NCBI GenBank assembly: GCA_052386675.1
Contig: JBQTJX010000025.1
Span: 1 to 64,000, forward strand
Origin: RBG-16-66-20 sp052386675
GTDB lineage: Bacteria > Pseudomonadota > Gammaproteobacteria > Burkholderiales > SG8-39
DNA length: 64,000 nt
Direction of reading: 5' to 3'
The notes under the pieces are model-generated. The model was not told where the DNA came from. It did no database searches and saw only the letters and a program-made list of their open reading frames with translations. Of the stretch, positions 24,494-32,165 are shown one piece after another (the stretch's first letter is position 1; every line of letters starts with the position of its first letter). The translations under genes were made by a program, and so were the position numbers.

Positions 24494-25000
24494 TCAGATG
24501 CGGGAGTCGATCCGCCGCGCGCCGTTGAAGCGCTGCGTCCAGTACAAACTGCGAATGGATTCCACGCGCACCTTGGCGCCGGACTTGGGGGCGTGCACGA
24601 ACCGGCCCTCGCCGATATAGATGCCGACGTGGGAGAACGGGCGCTTGAGCGTGTTGTAGAACACCAGGTCGCCCGCCTGCAGGTCCTCCTGCGGCACCGG
24701 CGTGCCGGCCTCGCTCTGCGCACGGGCGTTTTGCGGCAGGCGGATGCCGTAAGCTTCGCGGAACACATGGGCGACGAGCCCGCTGCAGTCGAATCCGGTC
24801 GCGGGCGAGTTTCCGCCCGGCGTGTAGTCGATCCCGAGCGCGAGCAGGACCTGCAGCAGCGCTTCGGCCCGTTCGGCGGACGGTCCGGGTTCCGGCACGG
24901 GGGACGGTGTCGCAACAGGTGCCGGCGCCGTGGCCGGGAGGCTGCCGCAGCCGGCTATCGATGCCACAAAGGCTATTAAAACCAGTAGATTACGGATCAT
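24494..25000 (-). CDS. NlpC/P60-family peptidoglycan endopeptidase lipoprotein
   Basis: 168 residues. A lipobox (FVASIAGC, acylated Cys18) and Pro-rich linker precede an NlpC/P60 papain-like domain: catalytic Cys72 in GFDCSGLVAHVF, His124 in FSHVGIYIG and polar His136 in RFVHAPKSG. These cleave D-Glu-mDAP bonds in cell-wall peptides; Spr/MepS is the comparable E. coli enzyme. Being a lipoprotein, it works in the periplasm on the membrane surface. It is divergent from the secretin-like gene with only 27 bp between starts. The fbpA promoter region lies just beyond its 3' end. Confidence 0.92.
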   Translation of the reverse strand: MIRNLLVLIAFVASIAGCGSLPATAPAPVATPSPVPEPGPSAERAEALLQVLLALGIDYTPGGNSPATGFDCSGLVAHVFREAYGIRLPQNARAQSEAGTPVPQEDLQAGDLVFYNTLKRPFSHVGIYIGEGRFVHAPKSGAKVRVESIRSLYWTQRFNGARRIDSRI

Positions 25001-25027
25001 ACTTCAGGCAATTTAGACAAATCCAGG

Positions 25028-25834
25028 ATGGAAAGCAACCACTTACGTCATCTCGTGTTGGGGCTGCTGCTCGCCTGCGGCGTAGTCCACGCCCAGGGCG
25101 AACTGGAAATCCTGCAGTTGCGCAGCCGCAGCGCAGAGCAAGTGATCCCGATCCTGCGCCCGCTGCTGGCACCCGGCGGCGTGCTCACCGGGCAGGGCTA
25201 CCAACTCATCATCCGCACCAGCCCGGGAAACCTCGCCGACTTGCGCAAGGTGCTTGAATCCATCGACCGGCCGCCGCGCCGGCTGGTGATCCTGGTGCGC
25301 CAGGGTGCGACCGCGGAGGAGATGCGTCGCGGCGCCGGCGCGCGGGTGGATCTGCGCCCCGGCGATTCCCGCGTCGATGTTCGCATCGCCGATTCGCGCT
25401 CGGCCAGCGACGAGCGCGTGGACCAGCGCGTGCAGGTGCTGGAGGGCGGCCGCGCCATGATCGGCTCGGGCGAATCGCGGCCCCTGCAGCAACGACAGGT
25501 GTTCCGCTCGCCGGATGGCCGTGTCGTCCGTGAAACCACGACGACGATCCAGCAGGCGAGCACCGGTTTCGAGGTGGTGCCGCGCCTGTCGGGGGACACC
25601 GTGCACCTGGACATCGCGCCACAGCGCGAAAGCTTCGTCGCAGGCGGCGCGCCGGGCGCGATCCAGTCGCAACGCGTCGCCACCACCGTGAGCGGGCGCC
25701 TCGGGGAATGGATTGAGATCGGGGGCGCGAGCACGAGCAGCTCGCGTTCGGGGAGCGGCATCCTGTCCTCGGGCGAATCGCGCGCCTCCGGGGCGATCAG
25801 CACCTGGGTCAAGGTCGAGGAGTTGCGGAACTGA
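25028..25834 (+). CDS. Secretin N-domain-like exported protein
   Basis: 268 residues with a signal peptide (LVLGLLLACGVVHAQ). Residues ~25-90 (LEILQLRSRSAEQVIPILRP, then LIIRTSPGNLADLRKVLESI) form a NolW-like secretin N-domain repeat. The C-terminal part (FEVVPRLSGDTVHLDIAPQR, GRLGEWIEIGG) resembles the start of a secretin beta-domain, but the multi-strand pore segment is missing, so this is not a complete secretin. No type II secretion or pilus genes adjoin. It may be an outer-membrane accessory protein. An overlap or close spacing with the helicase gene suggests co-transcription. Function unassigned. Confidence 0.75.
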   Translation: MESNHLRHLVLGLLLACGVVHAQGELEILQLRSRSAEQVIPILRPLLAPGGVLTGQGYQLIIRTSPGNLADLRKVLESIDRPPRRLVILVRQGATAEEMRRGAGARVDLRPGDSRVDVRIADSRSASDERVDQRVQVLEGGRAMIGSGESRPLQQRQVFRSPDGRVVRETTTTIQQASTGFEVVPRLSGDTVHLDIAPQRESFVAGGAPGAIQSQRVATTVSGRLGEWIEIGGASTSSSRSGSGILSSGESRASGAISTWVKVEELRN

Positions 25835-25848
25835 CCTCGCTGCAGCAA

Positions 25849-27750
25849 GTGTTCGCAGCCGCCGGCCCGCTGGCGGCGCAGGTGCCCGGCTACAGCCCTC
25901 GTCCCCAGCAACAGGAGATGGCGCAGGCGATCCTCGATGCCATCCAGGCCACCGGCATGCTCGCGGTGGAGGCGGGCACCGGCACCGGCAAGACTTTCGC
26001 GTACCTCGTGCCGGCGTTGCTCGCCGGCGGCAAGGTCATCGTTTCCACCGGCACCAAGACGCTGCAGGACCAGCTGCACCGTCGCGATCTGCCTGCCGTG
26101 CGCGCTGCTTTGGCCTCAGGCGCGACGGCAGCCCTGCTCAAGGGCCGCGCCAACTACGTCTGCCTGCACCGGCTGGAGCACGCCGGGGCGGAGGCGCGCT
26201 TCGCCTCGCGCGAGGACGCGGCGCGCCTGCGGCAGATCGAGGCCTTCGCGCGCACCAGCCTCTCGGGCGACCGCGCCGACCTCGCGGAGGTGCCGGAAGA
26301 CGCGCCGGTCTGGCAGCACGCCACCTCGACGCGCGAGAACTGCCTCGGCCAGGACTGCCCGAAATACAAGGATTGCTTCGTCATGCGCGCGCGCAGGGAC
26401 GCGCAGGCCGCGGACGTGGTGGTGATCAATCACCACCTCTTCTTCGCCGACGTGCTGCTGCGCGACGAAGGCGTGGCCGAGCTGCTGCCCGCGTGCAACA
26501 CGGTGATTTTCGACGAAGCGCACCAGCTGGCGGAAACCGCGCGCCTCTTTTTCGGCGACACCGTGGCAAGCGCGCAGCTGGTGGAGCTGTCGCGTGATGC
26601 GCGACTGGAATTGCGCGCGGCGGGCGGCGCTTCGCCGGATTTCGACGCGCTCGCGGCGCGGCTGGAGAAGGCGGCGCGCGACCTGCGGCTCGCGTTCGGC
26701 GGCGAGGGCGCGCGCATCGCCTGGAGCCAGGCCATGGCGCGGGAGGGCTTTTCCGGCGCGCTCGACGCGGTGGCTGAAAGGCTGCATGCGCTCGAAGTGG
26801 CGCTGGCGGACCAGGCCGAACGCTCCGAGGGCCTTGCCGCCTGCCTGCGCCGGGCCGCGGAAACCGGAGTCACGCTCGCGCGCATCCGGGAGGCTGAAGG
26901 CAAGGAGGACGTGCGCTGGGTCGAAGTCTTCGGCGCCTCGCTGCACCTGCACGTCACGCCGCTGTCGCCTGCGGCACAATTCCGCAAGCAGATGCTGGAC
27001 CATCCGCGCGCCTGGATTTTCACCTCGGCCACGCTTGCGTTGGGGGAGGACTTCACGCACTTCAAGCGAGAGCTGGGCATCGAGGAGGCGGCTTCCCGCA
27101 GCTGGGCCAGTCCATTCGATTTCGAGCGCCAGTCGCTGCTGTACACGCCGCGCAAGCTGCCGGCGGACCCGAACGACCCGGAATTCACGCCCGCGGTGAT
27201 CGAGGCCGCGCTGCCGGTGCTGCGCGCGAGCGGCGGGCGGGCGTTCCTCCTGTTCACCACGCTGCGCGCGCTGCGCCGCGCGCACGATTTGCTGAAGGAC
27301 AAGGTCGAGTATCCGCTGCTGGTGCAGGGCACCGGATCCCGCAGCGAGCTGCTGGACCGCTTCCGCAAGCTCGGCAACGCGGTGCTGCTCGGCGCGGCCT
27401 CGTTCTGGGAGGGCGTGGACGTGCGCGGCGAGGCGCTGTCGGTGGTGCTGATCGACAAGCTGCCCTTCGCGCCGCCGGACGATCCGGTGCTCGCGGCGCG
27501 CATCGAGGCGCTGCGCGCTGGCGGGGGCAATCCGTTCATGGAGTTCCAGCTGCCGCAGGCGGTGCTGCAGCTGAAGCAGGGCGCCGGGCGCCTGATCCGC
27601 GACGAGAACGACCGCGGCGTGCTGGTGCTGTGCGACCCGCGCCTGTATTCGAAACCCTACGGCCGCGGCATCCGCGCCAGCCTCCCCGCCATGAAACAGA
27701 CCCGGGAACTGGCCGACGTCCAGGCGTTCTTCGCTAGAATGGAATCATGA
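25849..27750 (+). CDS. DinG/YoaA-like Fe-S superfamily 2 DNA helicase
   Basis: 633 residues. Motif I VEAGTGTGKTFAYLVP (~40-55), an Fe-S insertion with Cys in RANYVCLHRL and NCLGQDCPKYKDCF (four cysteines), the DEAH box in VIFDEAHQLAETA, motif III-like FTSATLALGEDF, motif V GAASFWEGVDVRGEALSVV and motif VI QLKQGAGRLIRDENDRG. This is the XPD/DinG fold; in the family it unwinds 5'-tailed or R-loop/D-loop DNA during repair. The start is GTG 25849; a CTG 18 nt earlier is possible. The stop overlaps the next ATG by 4 nt (ATGA). Confidence 0.92.
   Translation: MFAAAGPLAAQVPGYSPRPQQQEMAQAILDAIQATGMLAVEAGTGTGKTFAYLVPALLAGGKVIVSTGTKTLQDQLHRRDLPAVRAALASGATAALLKGRANYVCLHRLEHAGAEARFASREDAARLRQIEAFARTSLSGDRADLAEVPEDAPVWQHATSTRENCLGQDCPKYKDCFVMRARRDAQAADVVVINHHLFFADVLLRDEGVAELLPACNTVIFDEAHQLAETARLFFGDTVASAQLVELSRDARLELRAAGGASPDFDALAARLEKAARDLRLAFGGEGARIAWSQAMAREGFSGALDAVAERLHALEVALADQAERSEGLAACLRRAAETGVTLARIREAEGKEDVRWVEVFGASLHLHVTPLSPAAQFRKQMLDHPRAWIFTSATLALGEDFTHFKRELGIEEAASRSWASPFDFERQSLLYTPRKLPADPNDPEFTPAVIEAALPVLRASGGRAFLLFTTLRALRRAHDLLKDKVEYPLLVQGTGSRSELLDRFRKLGNAVLLGAASFWEGVDVRGEALSVVLIDKLPFAPPDDPVLAARIEALRAGGGNPFMEFQLPQAVLQLKQGAGRLIRDENDRGVLVLCDPRLYSKPYGRGIRASLPAMKQTRELADVQAFFARMES
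27735..27740 (+). promoter_or_regulatory. -10-like box TAGAAT before denD
   Basis: TAGAAT ends 6 nt before the ATG at 27747, inside the helicase's last codons, with no Shine-Dalgarno. It could give denD a private, leaderless transcript (inference). Confidence 0.35.
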
Positions 27751-28727
27751 ACATACTCATCACGGGTGGCGGCGGTTTCCTCGGTTTCCGGCTGGCGAAG
27801 ACGCTGCTCGCGCGCGGCACGCTGGGCGGCAAGCCGGTGTCCTCGATCACCTTGCTGGACGGCGCGTTTCCGCCGTCCGTGGCGCAGGAACCGCGCCTGA
27901 AGGCAGTCACTGGCGACGTATCGGACGCGGCGACCATCGCCGGCGTCTGCACGCCGGACACCGGCGCGGTATTCCATTTGGCTGCTGTGGTGAGCGGCGC
28001 CGCGGAAGCCGACTTCGACCTCGGCATGCGCGTCAACTACAAGGGCATGGAACTGCTGCTGGCGCAGATGCGAAAGTGCCGCAAGGAAGGTGCGCCGCCG
28101 GCGCGGCTCGTCTACACAAGCTCGGTGGCGGCCTTCGGCGGCGAGCTACCGCCGGTGCTGGACGATGCCACCATCGCCAACCCGCAGACCTCCTACGGGG
28201 CGCAGAAGGTCATCGGCGAATACCTGGTATCGGACTACTCGCGCAAGGGCTTCATCGACGGGAGGTCCCTGCGCCTGCCCACGGTCGTGGTTCGCGCGGG
28301 CAAGCCCAACGCCGCGGCCTCGTCCTTTGCCAGCGGCATCATCCGCGAGCCGCTGAACGGCGTGGTGTCGGAGTGCCCGGTCGCGCCCGAAACCGGCGTC
28401 TGGCTGCTGTCGCCGGGACGCGTGGTGGATGCGTTCATCCACGCCTGGGAACTGCCGCCCGAGGCATGGGGCACTCAGCGCTGGCTCAACCTGCCGGGCA
28501 TCACCGCGACGGTGGCGCAGATGGTCGAGGCGTTGCGCAAAGTGGCGGGCGACGAGGTGGCGAAGCGGGTGCTCTACAAGGCCGATGCGCGCATCCAGGC
28601 CATCGTCAGGACCTGGCCGGTGAACTTCCGCACTCCGCGCGCGCTCGCGATGGGCTTCAAGCCGGACCCGGACGTGGAAAGCGTGATCCGCGCCTACATC
28701 GCGGACGAAAACATCAAACCGAAGTGA
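27747..28727 (+). CDS. denD: D-erythronate dehydrogenase-like NAD-dependent epimerase/dehydrogenase
   Basis: 326 residues, an extended SDR. The Rossmann motif ITGGGGFLGFRLA (5-17), active-site YTSSVAAFGG and the YGAQK catalytic Tyr/Lys (SYGAQKVIGEYLVSDYSRKG) are present. The run GFIDGRSLRLPTVVVRAGKP, then ASSFASGIIREPL and CPVAPETGVWLLSP is close to DenD, which oxidises D-erythronate at C2 in four-carbon acid sugar catabolism. The partner genes of that pathway (otnC, otnI, otnK) are absent here, so the exact substrate is uncertain. A hairpin repeat follows the stop and ends in TTTTT, probably acting as its terminator. Confidence 0.83.
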   Translation: MNILITGGGGFLGFRLAKTLLARGTLGGKPVSSITLLDGAFPPSVAQEPRLKAVTGDVSDAATIAGVCTPDTGAVFHLAAVVSGAAEADFDLGMRVNYKGMELLLAQMRKCRKEGAPPARLVYTSSVAAFGGELPPVLDDATIANPQTSYGAQKVIGEYLVSDYSRKGFIDGRSLRLPTVVVRAGKPNAAASSFASGIIREPLNGVVSECPVAPETGVWLLSPGRVVDAFIHAWELPPEAWGTQRWLNLPGITATVAQMVEALRKVAGDEVAKRVLYKADARIQAIVRTWPVNFRTPRALAMGFKPDPDVESVIRAYIADENIKPK

Positions 28728-28732
28728 AAATC

Positions 28733-28784
28733 AGGGACAGACCACGATTTCCGCCCAATGCGACGGAAATCGTGGTCTGTCCCT
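28733..28784. repeat. REP-like hairpin repeat, copy 1 (complete)
   Basis: Perfect 21-bp inverted repeat: arm AGGGACAGACCACGATTTCC+G, 10-nt loop, exact complement. It is followed by CTTTTT on plus and by GATTTTC on minus, so it can terminate both denD and bamD. Related copies lie at 39818-39843 and 41135-41176. It belongs to a dispersed family, not a one-off terminator. Confidence 0.85.
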
Positions 28785-28788
28785 CTTT

Positions 28789-29601
28789 TTACCAGTTGGG
28801 GTCCCAGAGCTTCCACCAGGCCGCGCTCGGCTTGTAGCCGGAGAGGTACTTGCTCTGGGGAAAGTTCTTGCGCATGACGCGGTCGGCGGCGTCGCGCAGC
28901 TCGGCCATGTTGAGCGCGTCGTAGGCCTTGACCATGATGAAGACCGCCTCCTCCACCGCGGGGGCCTGCGGGTTGTTCTGCACCGCGTACTGCGCGCGGT
29001 TCGCGGCGGCGACGTAGGCGCCGCGCTTCATGTAGTAGCGCGCCACGTGCACCTCGTGCTGCGCGAGGCTGTTCACCAGGTAGCGCATGCGCGCCGCGGC
29101 GTCGTCGCGGTACTTGGAATCCGGGAAGCGGTTCACCACTTCCTTGAAGGCCTCGAAGGAGTCGCGCGCGCCCTTGGGGTCGCGCTCGGTCATGTCCGGG
29201 CTGTCCAGGATGCTGAGCAGGCCCTGGTTCTCGTTGAAGGTGACCAGCCCCTTCAGGTAGTACGCGTAGTCGACGCTCGCATGGCCCGGGTACATCTTGA
29301 TGAAGCGGTCCGCGGCGGCCAGCGCCGAGGCGCGCTCGCCCGCCTTCCAATAGGCGTAGGAAACCTCCAGCTGCGCCTGCTGCGCGAAGCGCCCGTAGGG
29401 ATAGCGCGCCTCCAGCCGCTCCAGCATCTTGATGGCGCGCTCGTAGTTCTTGGCGCCCATCGCGTCCTTGGCCTCGCCGTAGAGGCGCTGCGCGGACCAG
29501 CCGGTGGTTTCGTCGTTGTCCTTGGGCAGCCAGCTGCAGGCGCCAAGCGCGAGCGCGAGGGCGAGGAGGAGGGAGCGGGCGGCTAGTACACTGCGTTTCA
29601 T
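28789..29601 (-). CDS. bamD: Outer-membrane assembly lipoprotein BamD (ComL)
   Basis: 270 residues. The signal peptide ends in the lipobox LALGAC (acyl Cys22). Five TPR-like repeats follow, with YGEAKDAMGAKNYERAIKML, YPYGRFAQQAQLEVSYAYWK, FIKMYPGHASVDYAYYLKGL and FPDSKYRDDAAARMRYLVN. BamD is the essential lipoprotein partner of BamA in outer-membrane protein insertion. Its ATG overlaps the divergent rluD ATG, so each promoter lies in the other gene. A perfect TATAAT ends 8 nt upstream of the start without a Shine-Dalgarno. Confidence 0.96.
   Translation of the reverse strand: MKRSVLAARSLLLALALALGACSWLPKDNDETTGWSAQRLYGEAKDAMGAKNYERAIKMLERLEARYPYGRFAQQAQLEVSYAYWKAGERASALAAADRFIKMYPGHASVDYAYYLKGLVTFNENQGLLSILDSPDMTERDPKGARDSFEAFKEVVNRFPDSKYRDDAAARMRYLVNSLAQHEVHVARYYMKRGAYVAAANRAQYAVQNNPQAPAVEEAVFIMVKAYDALNMAELRDAADRVMRKNFPQSKYLSGYKPSAAWWKLWDPNW
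29587..29592 (+). promoter_or_regulatory. -10-like box TACACT before rluD
   Basis: TACACT ends 7 nt before the rluD ATG, within bamD's signal-peptide codons. There is no Shine-Dalgarno. Part of the near-start -10 pattern. Confidence 0.3.
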
Positions 29602-30562
29602 GGCGGAAAATTATACTGCGCCGGAAGACGAGGCCGACTGGGAAGACGCGTTTGTCGCTGCGCTCACCGCGCGGCTGGCGCGCGACATGGGCGGGCTGCG
29701 GTTGGACCACGCGCTGGCGAAGGCGTTCCCGCAGTATTCGCGCAACCGCCTGCAGGCCTGGCTGAAGTCGGGCCACATCCTCGTCAACGGCCGCGCGGCC
29801 GAGCCGAGCATGCCGGTCGTCGGCACCGAGGACATTGAGCTGCGCCCCCCGCCGGCGGTGGATGTGGCCGCGCCCCGGGCGCAGAAGATGGCCCTCGCCA
29901 TCGTCCACCAGGACCCGGACCTGATCGTCATCAACAAGCCCGCCGGGCTGGTGGTGCACCCGGGGGCGGGCAATCCCGAAGGCACGCTCATGAACGGGCT
30001 TCTCGCGCACGCGCCCGGGCTGCGCCAGGTGCCGCGCGCGGGCATCGTGCACCGGTTGGACAAGGACACCAGCGGCCTGCTGGTGGTGGCGGCCAACGTC
30101 AGCGCGCAGGCGGACCTCGCCGCGCAGCTGGCGGCGCGTACTGTCAAGCGCCGCTACCTCGCGCTGGTGCAGGGCGACCCGCCGGCGCAGGGACTCATCG
30201 ACGCCCCGATCGGGCGCGACCCCAAAGTGCGCACGCGCATGATGGTGGCGCAGCGCGGCAAGGAAGCGCGCACGCGCTATCGCGTGCTGGAGCGCTTCGG
30301 CCACTGCGCCCTGGTCGAATGCTCGCTGGACACCGGCCGCACGCACCAGATCCGGGTGCACTTCCAGCACATCCGCCATCCGCTGGTGGGCGACCCGGTG
30401 TACCGCAGGGGCACGCGGCATGCGGTGTCCTTCGCGCGCCAGGCGCTGCACGCCGCGGAACTGGAACTGGTGCATCCGCGCAGCGGCAGGCGCGTCGGCT
30501 GGAGCGCAGCGCTGCCGGCGGACATGAAGCAGCTGCTGGCGAGGCTGCAGCGTGACGGCTGA
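29600..30562 (+). CDS. rluD: Ribosomal large-subunit pseudouridine synthase RluD
   Basis: 320 residues from MAENYTAPEDEADWEDAFVA. An N-terminal S4 RNA-binding domain (RLDHALAKAFPQYSRNRLQAW and LKSGHILVNGRAAEPS) is followed by the catalytic core with the conserved Asp in GIVHRLDKDTSGLLVVA, GRTHQIRVHFQHIRHPLVGD and NKPAGLVVHPGAGN. RluD makes pseudouridines 1911, 1915 and 1917 in helix 69 of 23S rRNA. A longer upstream start was rejected because it runs antisense through the bamD signal peptide. The stop overlaps pgeF by 11 nt. bamD-rluD-pgeF is a conserved neighbourhood. Confidence 0.94.
   Translation: MAENYTAPEDEADWEDAFVAALTARLARDMGGLRLDHALAKAFPQYSRNRLQAWLKSGHILVNGRAAEPSMPVVGTEDIELRPPPAVDVAAPRAQKMALAIVHQDPDLIVINKPAGLVVHPGAGNPEGTLMNGLLAHAPGLRQVPRAGIVHRLDKDTSGLLVVAANVSAQADLAAQLAARTVKRRYLALVQGDPPAQGLIDAPIGRDPKVRTRMMVAQRGKEARTRYRVLERFGHCALVECSLDTGRTHQIRVHFQHIRHPLVGDPVYRRGTRHAVSFARQALHAAELELVHPRSGRRVGWSAALPADMKQLLARLQRDG
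29610..29615 (-). promoter_or_regulatory. TATAAT -10 box for bamD
   Basis: A perfect TATAAT on the minus strand ends 8 nt before the bamD ATG, inside rluD codons 4-6. No good -35 is seen at 17 nt and no Shine-Dalgarno follows, so the message would be leaderless or nearly so. Confidence 0.5.
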
Positions 30563-31223
30563 GTTCATCGTTCCCGAGTGGGCGGCGCCCGCGGCGGTTC
30601 GCGCGCTGGTGACGACGCGGGCTCTCGGCGACGCGAAGGACGCGCAGGTCCGCGCGCGCCTGCGCCAGCGCCTGCCCGCGGAGCCCCGCTGGCTGCGGCA
30701 GGTGCACGGCACGACGGTGCTGGAGGCGCCCTTCGAGGCAGGCGCCGAGGCGGATGCGAGCTTCACGCGGGTGCGCGGCGAGGTGTGCGTGGTCATGGCC
30801 GCCGACTGCATGCCGGTTCTGTTCGCGACGGACGATGGCAGCGCCGTGGGCGCGGCGCACGCCGGCTGGCGCGGGCTGTGCGCCGGCGTCATCGAGGCGA
30901 CAGTGGCGAGCATGGGCGCGCGGCCCGCGCTTCTGCACGCGTGGCTCGGGCCGGCGATCGGCCCGACGGCCTACGAGGTGGGCGACGAGGTGCGCGCGGC
31001 GTTCGTCGCGCGCGACGCGCATGCGGCGAGCGCCTTCGCGGCGACGCGCCCGGGACACTGGCTGCTCGACCTGTACGCGATCGCGCGCCGGCGCCTTGCC
31101 GTGCTCGGGGTGGAACGGGTGTCCGGCGGCGGGCATTGCACGCATGCGGACAGGGTTCGCTTCTACTCCTATCGGCGCGACCGCGCCACGGAGCGCATGG
31201 CGGCAATGGTGTGGATCGCCTAG
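30552..31223 (+). CDS. pgeF: Peptidoglycan editing factor PgeF (YfiH/laccase-domain)
   Basis: 223 residues, GTG start inside the end of rluD. Conserved metal-site segments: WLRQVHGTTV, VVMAADCMPVLFA, VGAAHAGWRGLCAGV, AWLGPAIGPTAYEVG and the C-terminal GGHCTHADRVRFYSYRRD. The family was once called polyphenol oxidase. E. coli YfiH removes L-Ser wrongly added to UDP-MurNAc in place of L-Ala, and others report purine nucleoside activity. It is cytoplasmic. The downstream 23 bp carry a partial duplication of its own 3' end (GTGGATCGCCTAGCG at 31211, GTGGATCGCCTGGCG at 31232). Confidence 0.9.
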   Translation: MTAEFIVPEWAAPAAVRALVTTRALGDAKDAQVRARLRQRLPAEPRWLRQVHGTTVLEAPFEAGAEADASFTRVRGEVCVVMAADCMPVLFATDDGSAVGAAHAGWRGLCAGVIEATVASMGARPALLHAWLGPAIGPTAYEVGDEVRAAFVARDAHAASAFAATRPGHWLLDLYAIARRRLAVLGVERVSGGGHCTHADRVRFYSYRRDRATERMAAMVWIA

Positions 31224-31246
31224 CGGCGATGGTGGATCGCCTGGCG

Positions 31247-31252
31247 TAGAAT
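31247..31252 (+). promoter_or_regulatory. -10-like box TAGAAT before the ZIP gene
   Basis: TAGAAT ends 12 nt before the ATG at 31265, with no Shine-Dalgarno (the gap is CTGCGCCCCTCC). Confidence 0.35.
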
Positions 31253-31264
31253 CTGCGCCCCTCC

Positions 31265-32080
31265 ATGATTACCTCGACCCTGGGCTGGATCGTAGCGGCA
31301 AGCTTCGCGGGCGGAATCCTTTCCGCCGGCGCGGCCGCGTTCGCGCTCAACGTGCGGGCCTCGTGGGTGCCGATGCTGGTGTCGTTCGCCATCGGCACGC
31401 TGCTGGGCGCGGCATTCCTCGAGGTGATCCCGCACGCATTCGAGATCGGCGAGGCGAGCCAGGTGGCCGGCGCCATCCTGGCCGGCATCTTCATTTTCTT
31501 CATCATGGAGAAGCTGCTGTTGTGGCGGCACTGCCATACCGAGGACTGCGAGGTGCACGATCCCCACGCGCTGCCGACGGTGCCGGTGGCGCAGGCCCAT
31601 GGGCATCACGGCGGCCACGACCACGGCCGCACGGGCACGCTCATCGTCGTCGGCGACACGGTGCACAATTTCATCGACGGCGTCCTGATCGCCGCCGCGT
31701 TCCTGCAGAGCACGGAACTGGGCATCGTCGCCGCGATCGCGATCGTGGCGCACGAGATCCCCCAGGAGGTGGGCGATTTCCTGATCCTGCTGCACTCGGG
31801 CTATTCGAAGCTGAAGGCGCTTGCGGTGAACCTGATGTCCTCCTTCGGGACGCTGGTGGGCGGCGTGATGGGCTATTACGCCTTGCCATTCTTCCAGGAC
31901 CTGGAGCCGATCCTGCTCGGCATCGTGGCCGCCAGCATGATCTACGTCGCGGTCGCGGACCTCATTCCGGGCCTGCACCGGCGCCCGGAAATCCGCGCCA
32001 CCCTGTCCCAGGTGGCGCTCATTGCGCTGGGCATCGGGACCATCGTGCTCGTGGGGGCCTTGTCGGGCCATTCGCACTAG
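31265..32080 (+). CDS. ZIP-family divalent metal transporter
   Basis: 271 residues, about eight membrane helices. A His-rich cytoplasmic loop (HCHTEDCEVHDPH, then AHGHHGGHDHGR, ~90-125) precedes TM4 with VGDTVHNFIDGVLIAAAF (HNFxDG) and TM5 with VAHEIPQEVGDFLILLHSG (HEIPQE), the intramembrane metal site of ZIPs. ZIPs move Zn, Fe or Mn into the cytoplasm, and bacterial GufA/ZIPB relatives prefer Zn. There is no operon partner, and the PHA locus follows. A TAGAAT box lies 12 nt upstream of the ATG. Metal specificity is not readable. Confidence 0.92.
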   Translation: MITSTLGWIVAASFAGGILSAGAAAFALNVRASWVPMLVSFAIGTLLGAAFLEVIPHAFEIGEASQVAGAILAGIFIFFIMEKLLLWRHCHTEDCEVHDPHALPTVPVAQAHGHHGGHDHGRTGTLIVVGDTVHNFIDGVLIAAAFLQSTELGIVAAIAIVAHEIPQEVGDFLILLHSGYSKLKALAVNLMSSFGTLVGGVMGYYALPFFQDLEPILLGIVAASMIYVAVADLIPGLHRRPEIRATLSQVALIALGIGTIVLVGALSGHSH

Positions 32081-32165
32081 CATTCCAGGAACTCATTAAT
32101 ATAATTTAATCAATAAGTTAACAAGAACTACCGCAATCCGCGGCAAGCGGATTGACGGGGCCCAT
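32081..32165 (+). promoter_or_regulatory. AT-rich phaC leader with TATAAT and a stem-loop
   Basis: This 85-bp gap is unusually AT-rich for the window. It holds TATAAT at 32100-32105 (no clear -35) and a perfect 8-bp stem-loop, CAATCCGC-GGCAA-GCGGATTG (32134-32154), just upstream of the phaC start. It is probably the PHA operon promoter. The stem-loop could be a protein operator or an mRNA element (inference). Confidence 0.5.

Noticed and set aside
28733..28784. Simple intrinsic terminator for denD/bamD only
   Set aside because: The same arm sequence recurs at 39.8 and 41.1 kb, one with the T-run in the wrong orientation, so it is a repeat family that may also terminate.
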